This document shows positions 27,763 to 35,847 of a stretch of 64,000 nt of DNA, piece after piece (within the stretch, counting starts at the first letter, position 1; every line of letters starts with the position of its first letter). Position numbers and translations under genes: made by a program. The stretch is taken from contig JAEWJB010000178.1 of the NCBI GenBank assembly GCA_023386795.1, forward strand, positions 3,069 through 67,068, read 5' to 3'. Source of the DNA: Pseudomonadota bacterium (GTDB lineage Bacteria; Pseudomonadota; Gammaproteobacteria; Xanthomonadales; Xanthomonadaceae). The notes below the pieces were generated by a model, which saw only the letters and a list, made by a program, of their open reading frames with translations, did no database searches and was not told the DNA's origin.

Positions 27763-27855
27763 ATGCCTGCCTGGCTTGCCTTCGTGTGCGGGCTCGCGGT
27801 GATCGTCACCGCGGCCTACCTGCTGTACGTCGTGCTGCGTCCGGAAGACTTCTGA
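27763..27855 (+). CDS. kdpF: KdpF, small membrane subunit of the potassium ATPase
   Basis: A 30-residue single-span peptide: MPAWLAFVCGLAVIVTAAY, then LLYVVLRPEDF. It matches KdpF of E. coli (29 residues) in length, position and in the terminal YLxYxxxxxExF pattern. KdpF stabilises the KdpABC complex in the inner membrane. It has GAGGAGATGA as Shine-Dalgarno region and lies between torF and kdpA, ten bases before the kdpA ATG. Confidence 0.9.
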   Translation: MPAWLAFVCGLAVIVTAAYLLYVVLRPEDF

Positions 27856-27865
27856 GGACCCCGCC

Positions 27866-29584
27866 ATGACCGAAACCTTCCTCCTGTTTGCCGCCGCCAT
27901 TGCGCTCGGCTGGCCGCTGGGCCTTTACCTGGCGCGCGTGATGCGCGGGACGCCGATGCGCGGCGATGCCGTGTTCGGCCTGATCGAAAAGCCGATCTAC
28001 GCGCTGCTGGGCACCCGCCCGGAGCGCGGCATGAGCTGGCGCGGCTATGCGCTGGCGTTCCTGGCCAGCAACGCCGTCGTCGCCCTGCTGGTCTGGATCG
28101 TCTTCATGACCCAGGGCGTGCTGCCGCTCAACCCGGACCACGTGCCGAACCTGCGCTGGGACACCGCGCTGCATACCGCGATTTCGTTCCTCACCAACAC
28201 CAACCAGCAGCATTATTCCGGCCAGGCGCAGCTGTCGTATCTGGCACAGATGACCGGCATCGTCGGCCTGCAGGTGGTATCGCCGATGATGGGCCTGGCG
28301 CTCGTCGTGGCGACGCTGCGCGGGTTGATGGGCGGGCGCAAGGCGCCCGCCATCGCGGCTGAAACCGCTCCTGCCGTAGTTGCCAACGTCGTTGACGTTG
28401 GCAACTACTGGGCCGACGTGGTCCGCCCCACGCTCCGCTTCCTGTTGCCGTTGTGCCTGGTGTGGACGCTGCTGCTCACCTCGCAGGGCGTGCCTTCCAC
28501 CTTCGCTTCCGGCCCCACCGCCACGCCGGTGGATGCCAGTGCCGGCATGGCCGAGCAGAAGATTCCGCTGGGCCCGGTCGCGGCGATGGTCGCGGTCAAG
28601 CAACTCGGCTCCAACGGTGGCGGCTGGTACGGCCCGAACAGTGCCGTGCCGCTGGAGAACCCGACGCCGCTGTCGAACTTCCTGGAACTGCTGGCCATCG
28701 TGCTGATCCCGGTCAGCGTGGTGTTCATGGTCGGCGCGTTCACCGGCCGGCGACGCTTCACCGCGCTGATCTTCGGCAGCATGTTGTTGATGTCGGTGCT
28801 CTCCACCGGCGCATCGCTGTGGTCCGAAGGCCACTCGGCCAGCGCCGCCAGTCCCGCGCTGATGGAAGGCAAGGAAGTGCGCCTGGGCGTGGACAGCTCC
28901 GCGCTGTGGTCCTCGATCACCACGCAGGTCAACAACGGCTCGGTCAACGCCATGCATGACTCGCTCGCACCGCTCACCGGCGGCGTGGCGATGGTGAACA
29001 TGCTGGTCAACGCCATCTGGGGCGGGGTGGGCTGCGGCTTGCAGCAGTTCCTCGTCTACCTGCTGCTGAGCGTGTTCCTCGCCGGCCTGATGACCGGCCG
29101 CACGCCGGAGTTGTTCGGCCGCAAGATCGAGGCGGGCGAAGTGCGCCTGCTCGCGCTGCTGATCCTGCTGCAGCCGCTGGTGCTGCTCGGCTTCACCGCC
29201 GTCACGCTGGCCCTGCCGCAGTTCACCGGCAATTCCAATCCGGGCTTCCATGGCATCAGCCAGGTGTTCTACGAGTTCACCTCGGCGTTCGCCAACAACG
29301 GGTCCGGCTTCGAAGGCCTGGGCGATGCCACCTACTGGTGGAACCTGACCTGCGCACTGGTGCTGCTGCTGGGGCGGTTTCCTGCGCTGATCGTGCCGCT
29401 GGTGGTGGCCGCGCGCATGGCCGCCAAGCGCCAGGCGCCCGAATCGGGCGGCAGCCTGCGCATCGAAACGCCCACTTTCGCCCTGACCCTGGTCGCCGTC
29501 GTGCTCGTCCTCACCGTGCTGCAGTTCATGCCGGCACTGGTGCTGGGCCCGATCGCCGAGCACCTGACCCTGGCCGCGTCCTGA
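27866..29584 (+). CDS. kdpA: Potassium-transporting ATPase subunit A, with an inserted repeat
   Basis: Potassium-binding, channel-like subunit of KdpFABC. 572 residues with about ten membrane segments and the selectivity loops TNTNQQHYSGQ, GSNGGGWYGPNSA and TSAFANNGSGFEG. It is about 15 residues longer than the E. coli protein (557). The extra length sits at about residues 160-178, between RGLMGG and VGNYWADVVRP, and is encoded by a dispersed REP-like repeat and one arm of a perfect palindrome (28351-28408). Frame is kept, and the flanking membrane segments are intact, so the protein is probably functional with a longer loop. Start ATG 27866 follows GAGGACC. Confidence 0.96.
   Translation: MTETFLLFAAAIALGWPLGLYLARVMRGTPMRGDAVFGLIEKPIYALLGTRPERGMSWRGYALAFLASNAVVALLVWIVFMTQGVLPLNPDHVPNLRWDTALHTAISFLTNTNQQHYSGQAQLSYLAQMTGIVGLQVVSPMMGLALVVATLRGLMGGRKAPAIAAETAPAVVANVVDVGNYWADVVRPTLRFLLPLCLVWTLLLTSQGVPSTFASGPTATPVDASAGMAEQKIPLGPVAAMVAVKQLGSNGGGWYGPNSAVPLENPTPLSNFLELLAIVLIPVSVVFMVGAFTGRRRFTALIFGSMLLMSVLSTGASLWSEGHSASAASPALMEGKEVRLGVDSSALWSSITTQVNNGSVNAMHDSLAPLTGGVAMVNMLVNAIWGGVGCGLQQFLVYLLLSVFLAGLMTGRTPELFGRKIEAGEVRLLALLILLQPLVLLGFTAVTLALPQFTGNSNPGFHGISQVFYEFTSAFANNGSGFEGLGDATYWWNLTCALVLLLGRFPALIVPLVVAARMAAKRQAPESGGSLRIETPTFALTLVAVVLVLTVLQFMPALVLGPIAEHLTLAAS
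28351..28408. repeat. REP-like repeat (copy 2) and perfect palindrome inside kdpA
   Basis: 28351-28375 is the dispersed repeat in minus orientation (CATCGCGGCTGAAACCGCTC followed by CTGCC). Directly after it, 28376-28408 is a perfect inverted repeat: GTAGTTGCCAACGTC, loop GTT, GACGTTGGCAACTAC. The right arm is ordinary kdpA sequence (coding V-G-N-Y); the left arm is its inverted copy. The whole segment is translated in frame. Confidence 0.85.
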
Positions 29585-29595
29585 AGAGAATGCCC

Positions 29596-31644
29596 ATGAG
29601 TACCCTACCTTCGATCGAAAAGCGCCAGCGCACCGAGGCCGCGTTGTTCGACGCCGCCACGCTGCGCTCGGCCCTGCGCGATGCCTTCCTCAAGCTCTCT
29701 CCGCGTCACCTGTGGCACAGCCCGGTGATGGCGGTGGTGATGATCGGCACGCTGTTGTCCGCCCTGATCACCGCGACCGGCCATGCCTCGCCCGGCTTTG
29801 GCGGGACGGTGACGGCCATCCTGTTCGTCACCGTGCTGTTCGGCAACTTCGCCGAGGCGGTCGCCGAAGCGCGCGGCCGTGGTCAGGCGGCCTCCCTGCG
29901 CCGCGCTCGCAAGGACCTGGTCGCGCGCCGCGTGGACAGCGACCTGGGTGGCCGCGAAACCCGCGTTCCGGCGGCCGAATTGGGCCCGGGCGACCACGTG
30001 ATCGTGTCCGAAGGCGAGTTCATTCCCGCCGATGGCGAGATCGTGCGTGGCCTGGCCACCATCAACGAGGCGGCCGTCACCGGCGAGTCGGCGCCGGTGC
30101 TGCGCGAAGCCGGGACCGACCGCAGCGGCGTCATCGGCGGCACGCGCGTGCTATCCGACGAGATCATTTTCCGGGTCACCGCCGAGCCCGGCCACAGCTT
30201 CCTGGACCGCATGATCGCGCTGGTGGAAGGCGCCAATCGCCAGAAGACGCCGAACGAGATCGCGCTGACGCTGCTGCTGGCGGCGATGACGCTGACGTTC
30301 CTGATCGTGGTGGCCACGCTGCCGGCGATGGCCGGGTTCGTCGGCGTGAAGCTCGATCCGCTGTTGTTGATCGCGCTGCTGGTGTGCCTGATCCCGACCA
30401 CCATTGGCGGCCTGCTGCCGGCCATCGGCATCGCCGGCATGAACCGCGCGCTGGCCGCCAACGTGCTCGCCAAGTCGGGCAAGGCGGTGGAAGTGGCCGG
30501 CGACGTGGACGTGCTGCTGCTCGACAAGACCGGCACCATCACCCACGGCGACCGCCAGGCCACCGCGTTCCATCCACTGGCCGGCATCGACCGCGCGCAG
30601 CTGCGCGATGCGGCCATGCTCGCCTCGCTCGCCGACCCGACGCCGGAAGGCAAGTCCATCGTGCGCCTGGCGCGCGAGCAAGGGGCTGCCGCGGTCGAAC
30701 CGGCGAACGCGCACTTCATCGCGTTCACTGCGCAGACCCGCATGTCCGGCGTGGACGTGGACGGCCGGCACATCCGCAAGGGTGCCGGCGATTCCATCGG
30801 CGCGTGGGTGCAGGGCAACGGCGGTCTCGTCAGCCCCGAACTGGCCGGGCGCATCGAGGAAGTCGCGCGCGGCGGCGCCACGCCGCTGGTGGTGGCCGAG
30901 GGCCGGCATGCGCTGGGCGTGGTCGAGCTGTCGGACGTGGTCAAGCACGGCATCAAGGAGAAATTCGCCCGCCTGCGTGCCATGGGGATCAAGACGGTGA
31001 TGATCACCGGCGACAACCCGCTTACCGCCGCGGCCATCGCCGCCGAGGCGGGGGTGGACGACTACATCGCCCAGGCTCGCCCGGAAGACAAGCTGGCGCG
31101 CATCCGCGCCGAACAGGCTGGCGGCCGGTTGGTCGCGATGGTCGGCGATGGCACCAACGACGCGCCGGCGCTGGCGCAGGCCGACGTGGGCCTGGCGATG
31201 AACTCGGGCACGCAGGCGGCCAAGGAAGCGGGCAACATGGTCGACCTGGACAGCGACCCCGCCAAGCTGCTCTCGGTGGTGGAGGTGGGCAAGCAGCAGC
31301 TCATCACCCGTGGCGCGCTGACCACCTTCTCGCTGGCCAACGACGTCTCGAAGTACTTCGCCATCCTGCCGGCCCTGTTCGCCGCGGCGATTCCCTCGAT
31401 GGCCGCGCTCAACGTCATGCAGCTGTCCAGCCCGCGCAACGCCGTGCTGGCGGCGCTGGTGTTCAACGCCGTCATCATTCCCGCGCTGATCCCGCTGGCG
31501 CTGCGCGGCGTGCGCTTCAAGCCCGCCGGCGCGACCGCGCTGCTGCGCCGGAACATGCTCGTCTACGGCGTGGGCGGCGTGTTGCTGCCGTTCGCCGCCA
31601 TCAAGCTGATCGACATGGCGATTGCCGCCATGGCAGGTATCTGA
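29596..31644 (+). CDS. kdpB: Potassium-transporting ATPase subunit B
   Basis: P-type ATPase subunit that drives potassium import by KdpFABC. 682 residues, identical in length to E. coli KdpB. The phosphorylated Asp lies in LLLDKTGTITHGDR (about 309); other visible motifs are AAVTGESAPVLRE (actuator TGES), LIPTTIGGLLPAIG in the membrane, KGAGDSIGAW in the nucleotide-binding domain, MITGDNPLTA and VAMVGDGTNDAPALAQADVG (hinge). ATG 29596 follows AAGAGA; ATG 29590 is in frame but too close to it. The gene is 11 bases from kdpA. Confidence 0.98.
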   Translation: MSTLPSIEKRQRTEAALFDAATLRSALRDAFLKLSPRHLWHSPVMAVVMIGTLLSALITATGHASPGFGGTVTAILFVTVLFGNFAEAVAEARGRGQAASLRRARKDLVARRVDSDLGGRETRVPAAELGPGDHVIVSEGEFIPADGEIVRGLATINEAAVTGESAPVLREAGTDRSGVIGGTRVLSDEIIFRVTAEPGHSFLDRMIALVEGANRQKTPNEIALTLLLAAMTLTFLIVVATLPAMAGFVGVKLDPLLLIALLVCLIPTTIGGLLPAIGIAGMNRALAANVLAKSGKAVEVAGDVDVLLLDKTGTITHGDRQATAFHPLAGIDRAQLRDAAMLASLADPTPEGKSIVRLAREQGAAAVEPANAHFIAFTAQTRMSGVDVDGRHIRKGAGDSIGAWVQGNGGLVSPELAGRIEEVARGGATPLVVAEGRHALGVVELSDVVKHGIKEKFARLRAMGIKTVMITGDNPLTAAAIAAEAGVDDYIAQARPEDKLARIRAEQAGGRLVAMVGDGTNDAPALAQADVGLAMNSGTQAAKEAGNMVDLDSDPAKLLSVVEVGKQQLITRGALTTFSLANDVSKYFAILPALFAAAIPSMAALNVMQLSSPRNAVLAALVFNAVIIPALIPLALRGVRFKPAGATALLRRNMLVYGVGGVLLPFAAIKLIDMAIAAMAGI

Positions 31645-31654
31645 GGAATTCATC

Positions 31655-32266
31655 ATGCAGAAAGTCATTTCCGCACCGCGCATGGCGGAGGCCACGTTGC
31701 ACGACGGCGGCGCCTGGCGCGCATCGTTCGCGTTGGCGCTGGTCACCTTGCTCGGCTTCGGCTTCGCCTATTCGGCAGCGGGTACGCTCGTCGCCGGCGC
31801 CGTGTTCCCGGCGCAAGCCGCCGGTTCGCTGGTCCAGGAGCGCGGCCGCGTCATCGGTTCGGCCCTGGTCGCCCAGCCTTTCAGCGACGCACGCTACTTC
31901 CAGCCGCGTCCTTCGGCCGCCAAGTACGACCCGATGTCCGCCGCCGGCAGCAACCAGGCGCGCTCCAACCCGGAGCTGATCGAGCGCATCGACCAGACGC
32001 GCGCCGCGGTCGCCAAGCGCGAGGGCATTGATCCCGCGCAGGTGCCTTCGGACCTGCTGACCCAGTCCGGCAGCGGCCTGGACCCCGACATCACGCCGGC
32101 CGCGGCCGCGTTGCAGGTGCGCCGCGTCGCGGCCGCCCGCGGCCTGCCCGAAGCGCGGGTAGCCGAACTGCTGCGCCAGCATGTGCAGCCGCGCCAGTTC
32201 GGCGTGTTCGGGCAGCCGCGGGTGAACGTCCTGCAGCTCAACCTGGCGCTGGACCAGTGGCGATGA
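31655..32266 (+). CDS. kdpC: Potassium-transporting ATPase subunit C
   Basis: Single-span subunit that acts as a periplasm-facing chaperone for KdpA-KdpB and raises nucleotide affinity. 203 residues with one hydrophobic helix (ASFALALVTLLGFGFAYSAAG), and the family's GSALVAQPFSDARYFQPRPSA, YDPMSAAGSNQARSNPEL and LDPDITPAAAALQVRRVA stretches. ATG 31655 follows TGAGGAATT. The stop forms an ATGA overlap with a small ORF that leads to kdpD. Confidence 0.97.
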   Translation: MQKVISAPRMAEATLHDGGAWRASFALALVTLLGFGFAYSAAGTLVAGAVFPAQAAGSLVQERGRVIGSALVAQPFSDARYFQPRPSAAKYDPMSAAGSNQARSNPELIERIDQTRAAVAKREGIDPAQVPSDLLTQSGSGLDPDITPAAAALQVRRVAAARGLPEARVAELLRQHVQPRQFGVFGQPRVNVLQLNLALDQWR

Positions 32267-32316
32267 GGGTGACCCTCGCCGGCTTGCCCGGCGCTGGGCC
32301 ACAATCGCCGGCATGA
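32263..32316 (+). CDS. 17-codon ORF bridging kdpC and kdpD
   Basis: ATG at 32263 overlaps the kdpC stop as ATGA, and TGA at 32314-32316 overlaps the kdpD start as ATGA. The peptide (MRVTLAGLPGAGPQSPA) has no recognised domain. The ORF fills the gap exactly, as three others do in the division cluster. It may carry terminating ribosomes to kdpD by successive reinitiation. Whether the peptide matters is unknown. Confidence 0.4.
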   Translation: MRVTLAGLPGAGPQSPA

Positions 32317-34976
32317 GCGACGCGCGCACGCAACAGGCCGATGCCCTCATCGGCGAACTGCAACGCGAACACGGTGGCCGGCTCACCGTGTTCCTCGGCG
32401 CCGCGCCCGGCGTGGGCAAGACCTACGCGATGCTGTCGCGGGCGCGCGAGCGCCTGCGGCAGGGCGTGGACGTGGTGGCCGGCATCGTCGAGACGCATGG
32501 CCGCAGCGAGACCGTCGCGCTGCTGGAGGGGCTGCCGATATTGCCGCGCCAGCGCATCGAGTACCGCGGGCGCACGCTGGAGGAACTGGATCTCGACGCG
32601 TTGCTGGCACGCCGCCCGCAACTGGCGCTGGTCGACGAACTCGCCCACCGCAACGCCCCCGGCAGCCGCCACGAGCGTCGCTGGCAGGACGTGATCGAAC
32701 TGCTCGACGCCGGCATCGACGTCTACACCACGGTCAACATCCAGCACCTGGAAAGCCTCAACGACGTGGTGCTGCGCATCACCGGCGTGCGTGTCTCCGA
32801 AACCGTGCCCGACGCGGTATTCGACCGCCTGCGCGACATCGTGCTGGTCGACCTGCCGCCGCGTGAACTCATCGAGCGCCTGCAGCAGGGCAAGGTCTAC
32901 CTGCCCGAGCAGGCCACGCAGGCGTTGCAGGCCTTCTTCTCGCCTTCCAACCTCGCCGCGCTGCGCGAACTGGCGATGCAGACCGCCGCCGATCGCGTGG
33001 ACAGCGACCTGCGCGATGCGCAGACCGCGCGCGGCCTGCCCGGCACCGCCGCGCTGCGCAGGCGCGTGGTGGTGGCCATCGACGGCCGCGGCAGTTCGGA
33101 TTACCTCGTGCGCGTCGCGCGCCGCCTTTCCGAACGCCGAGACGCGCCATGGACGGTGGTGACGGTGCAGACGCGCACGGTGATGGATGCCGCCTGGCAG
33201 CTGGAGATCGATCGCGCCTTCGCACTGGCGCGTCGGCTGGGCGGTGACACCGCATTGCTGCACGGAAGCAACATCGCCGACGCGCTGCTGGACTTCGCCG
33301 CGCAGAGCGGCACGTCCACGCTGGTGCTTGGCCGCACGCGCGAGCGCCCGCTGGCCCGCATGTTCAACCGCACGCTGACCCAGCGCCTGCTCCAGCGTGG
33401 GGCGCACTATGAACTCGTCATCGTCAGCTCGGCCGATGCGCGCGCACGTTCGCGCCGGCAATCGCGCCAGCCGATGCGCTGGTTGCGCCGCTACGACCTG
33501 GCGTACGCGCTGGTCACCGCCGCCGCGGCAGTCGGCGTGGCGTGGCTGCTGCAGCGCTGGACCGATATCGACGACCTGTCGATGGTGTTCATCGTGGCGG
33601 TGGTGCTGGTGGCCTCGCGCACGCGCATGGTGGCCGCGGTGCTGGCGGCGCTGCTGAGTTTCCTGGCCTACAACTTCTTTTTCATCGAGCCGCGCTTCAC
33701 CTTCAACATCAGCGCGCGACAGGGCGTGGTGACGGTCATCCTGTTCCTCATCGCCGCCCTAGTGGCGGGGCGGCTGGCCTCGCGCTTGCGCATGCAGGTG
33801 CTGGCGTTGCGCGCGGCCAACACGCACGCCAATGCGCTGCAGGCGCTTGGCCGCCAGCTGAGCACCGCGGCCGACCTGGGCGAAGTGGTGGAGGCGGGGC
33901 GGCGCGCCCTGGCCACCGCGCTGGGCGTGGAGGCGTGGCTGCGGCTGGAACAGCGCGAGAGCGAGGGCGCGATGGTGTTGTCCGCGTTGGACCGCAGCGC
34001 CGCCGATTGGGCGCAACGGCACGGCCAGCCGGCCGGTCGTTTCACCGACACGCTGGCCGGCGCCGATTGCTGGTGCCTGCCGGTACAGCACGAGCGCGGC
34101 ACGCTCGGGGTGGTGGCGCTGCGCTTCGATGCCTCCGTGCAGCGCCCGGCGCTGGAGCAGCGGCGCTTGGCCGAGGCGATGGTGGAGGACATCGGCCAGG
34201 CCGCGCTGCGCACGCGGCTGGTGGCCGACCTGCAAAGCGCGCGCGTCAGCGGGGAGACCGAGCGGCTGCGCTCGGCGTTGCTTTCTTCGGTTTCCCATGA
34301 CCTGCGCTCGCCGCTGGCCTCGATGATCGGCTCGGCGTCCAGCCTGGCGAGCTACGGCGAGGCGATGGACGCGCAGGACCGGCGCAGCCTGCTCGACACC
34401 ATCCAGCTGGAAGGCGAGCGCCTGGACCGCTATATCCAGAACCTGCTCGACATGACCCGGCTCGGCCACGCCGGGCTGAGCCTCAACCGCGACTGGATCG
34501 GCGTGGACGAACTGATCGGTTCGGCCACGCGGCGCCTGCAGCGCTACCAGCCGGAGGTGAAGCTGGACCTGCACGTCGCGCCCGGGCTGGCGCCGATCTG
34601 GGTACACCCGGCGCTGGTGGAACAGGCGATCTTCAACGTGCTGGAAAACGCGGCGAAATTCTCACCGCCGGGCGAGCCGGTACGCGTATCGGCGGCGCTG
34701 CACGAGGGCGCGCTGCGCATCGACATCAGCGATCGCGGCCCCGGCATCCCGGAGGACGAGCGCGCACGCATCTTCGACATGTTCTACAGCGTGGAGCGCG
34801 GCGACCGCGGCCGCCATGGCACCGGCCTGGGGCTGACGATCTGCCAGGGCATGATCGGCGCACACGGCGGCAGCGTGGAGGCGCTGGCCGGCGCCGATGG
34901 CCGTGGCACCACCATCCGCATTACGCTCCCGCTGCTGGAGCCGCCGCCTCGGCCGTCCCGGCCGCCCGCAGACTGA
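32313..34976 (+). CDS. kdpD: Sensor histidine kinase KdpD
   Basis: Membrane sensor for potassium limitation and osmotic stress that phosphorylates KdpE. 887 residues: N-terminal KdpD domain with Walker A FLGAAPGVGKT and DELAHRNAPGSRH, a USP-like domain (about 250-370), four close membrane helices (about 395-500), a GAF-like region, and the kinase core with SVSHDLRSPLASM (His about 662), NVLENAAKF and GTGLGLTICQGMIGAHGG. The family order is complete. ATG 32313 lies 46 bases after kdpC; a bridging ORF and a weak CACAAT seven bases before ATG are alternative explanations of how it is expressed. Confidence 0.97.
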   Translation: MSDARTQQADALIGELQREHGGRLTVFLGAAPGVGKTYAMLSRARERLRQGVDVVAGIVETHGRSETVALLEGLPILPRQRIEYRGRTLEELDLDALLARRPQLALVDELAHRNAPGSRHERRWQDVIELLDAGIDVYTTVNIQHLESLNDVVLRITGVRVSETVPDAVFDRLRDIVLVDLPPRELIERLQQGKVYLPEQATQALQAFFSPSNLAALRELAMQTAADRVDSDLRDAQTARGLPGTAALRRRVVVAIDGRGSSDYLVRVARRLSERRDAPWTVVTVQTRTVMDAAWQLEIDRAFALARRLGGDTALLHGSNIADALLDFAAQSGTSTLVLGRTRERPLARMFNRTLTQRLLQRGAHYELVIVSSADARARSRRQSRQPMRWLRRYDLAYALVTAAAAVGVAWLLQRWTDIDDLSMVFIVAVVLVASRTRMVAAVLAALLSFLAYNFFFIEPRFTFNISARQGVVTVILFLIAALVAGRLASRLRMQVLALRAANTHANALQALGRQLSTAADLGEVVEAGRRALATALGVEAWLRLEQRESEGAMVLSALDRSAADWAQRHGQPAGRFTDTLAGADCWCLPVQHERGTLGVVALRFDASVQRPALEQRRLAEAMVEDIGQAALRTRLVADLQSARVSGETERLRSALLSSVSHDLRSPLASMIGSASSLASYGEAMDAQDRRSLLDTIQLEGERLDRYIQNLLDMTRLGHAGLSLNRDWIGVDELIGSATRRLQRYQPEVKLDLHVAPGLAPIWVHPALVEQAIFNVLENAAKFSPPGEPVRVSAALHEGALRIDISDRGPGIPEDERARIFDMFYSVERGDRGRHGTGLGLTICQGMIGAHGGSVEALAGADGRGTTIRITLPLLEPPPRPSRPPAD

Positions 34977-34991
34977 GAAGCCGCCACGCCC

Positions 34992-35708
34992 GTGTCCCAA
35001 GACGCCGCCATCGCCCCGCCGCCGCGCGTACTCATCATCGACGACGAGCCGCAGATCCGTCGCTTCCTCGACATCAGCCTGCGCGCGCAGGGCTATCGCG
35101 TGCTGCAGGCGGGCACGGCGGCCGAGGGGCTGGCCGAACTGGCCACGCATGGCGCCGACCTGGTGGTGCTTGACCTCGGCCTGCCGGACCGCGACGGCCA
35201 CGAGGTGCTGCGCGAACTGCGGCAATGGTCGGCGGTGCCGGTGATCATGCTGACCGTGCGCGCGGGCGAAGCGGAGAAGGTCGCCGCGCTGGATGGCGGC
35301 GCGAATGATTACGTCACCAAGCCGTTCGGCGTGCAGGAACTGATGGCGCGCATCCGCGTGCTGCTGCGGCAGTCCGGCGGGGCGACACCGGAGGAGATCG
35401 TGTTCGACGATGGCCGGCTGCACGTGAACCTCGCGCTGCGCGAGGTGACGCTGGACGGCGAGCCGGCGGGCTTGAGCCGCAAGGAGTACGCGCTGCTGGC
35501 GCTGCTGATGCGGCATGCCGGGCGCGTGGTCACGCAGCCGCAGCTGCTGCGCGAACTGTGGGGGCCGACGCACGAGGAAGATACGCATTACCTGCGCATC
35601 CTGGTGGGCAAGCTGCGGCAGAAATTGCACGACGATGCGGCGGCGCCGCGCTACATCGTCACCGAGCCGGGGGTGGGGTTGCGCTTCATTGGGCAGGGGC
35701 GCGGGTAG
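34992..35708 (+). CDS. kdpE: Response regulator KdpE
   Basis: OmpR-family regulator of the kdp operon. 238 residues: receiver domain with the acidic pair in IIDDEPQIRR, phosphorylated Asp about 61 in VVLDLGLPDRDG, and Lys in YVTKPFGVQELMARI; winged-helix domain with LSRKEYALLALLMRHAGRVV and THYLRILVGKLRQKL. GTG 34992 is the start, 15 bases after kdpD, as no ATG precedes the receiver. It would bind the torF-kdpF upstream region; phased repeats there are candidates. An inverted pair of REP-like repeats follows the stop. Confidence 0.97.
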   Translation: MSQDAAIAPPPRVLIIDDEPQIRRFLDISLRAQGYRVLQAGTAAEGLAELATHGADLVVLDLGLPDRDGHEVLRELRQWSAVPVIMLTVRAGEAEKVAALDGGANDYVTKPFGVQELMARIRVLLRQSGGATPEEIVFDDGRLHVNLALREVTLDGEPAGLSRKEYALLALLMRHAGRVVTQPQLLRELWGPTHEEDTHYLRILVGKLRQKLHDDAAAPRYIVTEPGVGLRFIGQGRG

Positions 35709-35740
35709 GCGCACTTTCTTCGGCGATATCGCGGCGCTTC

Positions 35741-35845
35741 GTCGCGGCTAAAGCCGCTCCTACAGGAAGGGATAGCGCCTGCGGAGGGTAGAAGGCGCAA
35801 TGCACCGCGCGCTTCACCTGCAGGAGGGGCTTCAGCCCCGGCAGC
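35741..35845. repeat. Inverted pair of REP-like repeats (copies 3 and 4)
   Basis: Copy 3 (35741-35764, minus orientation) reads GTCGCGGCTAAAGCCGCTCC followed by TACA; copy 4 (35821-35845, plus orientation) reads CAGGAGGGGCTTCAGCCCCG followed by GCAGC. They face each other across 56 bases between convergent kdpE and the oxidase gene. Inverted REP pairs often sit at such 3' ends and can stabilise mRNA or stop transcription. Confidence 0.65.
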
Positions 35846-35847
35846 CC

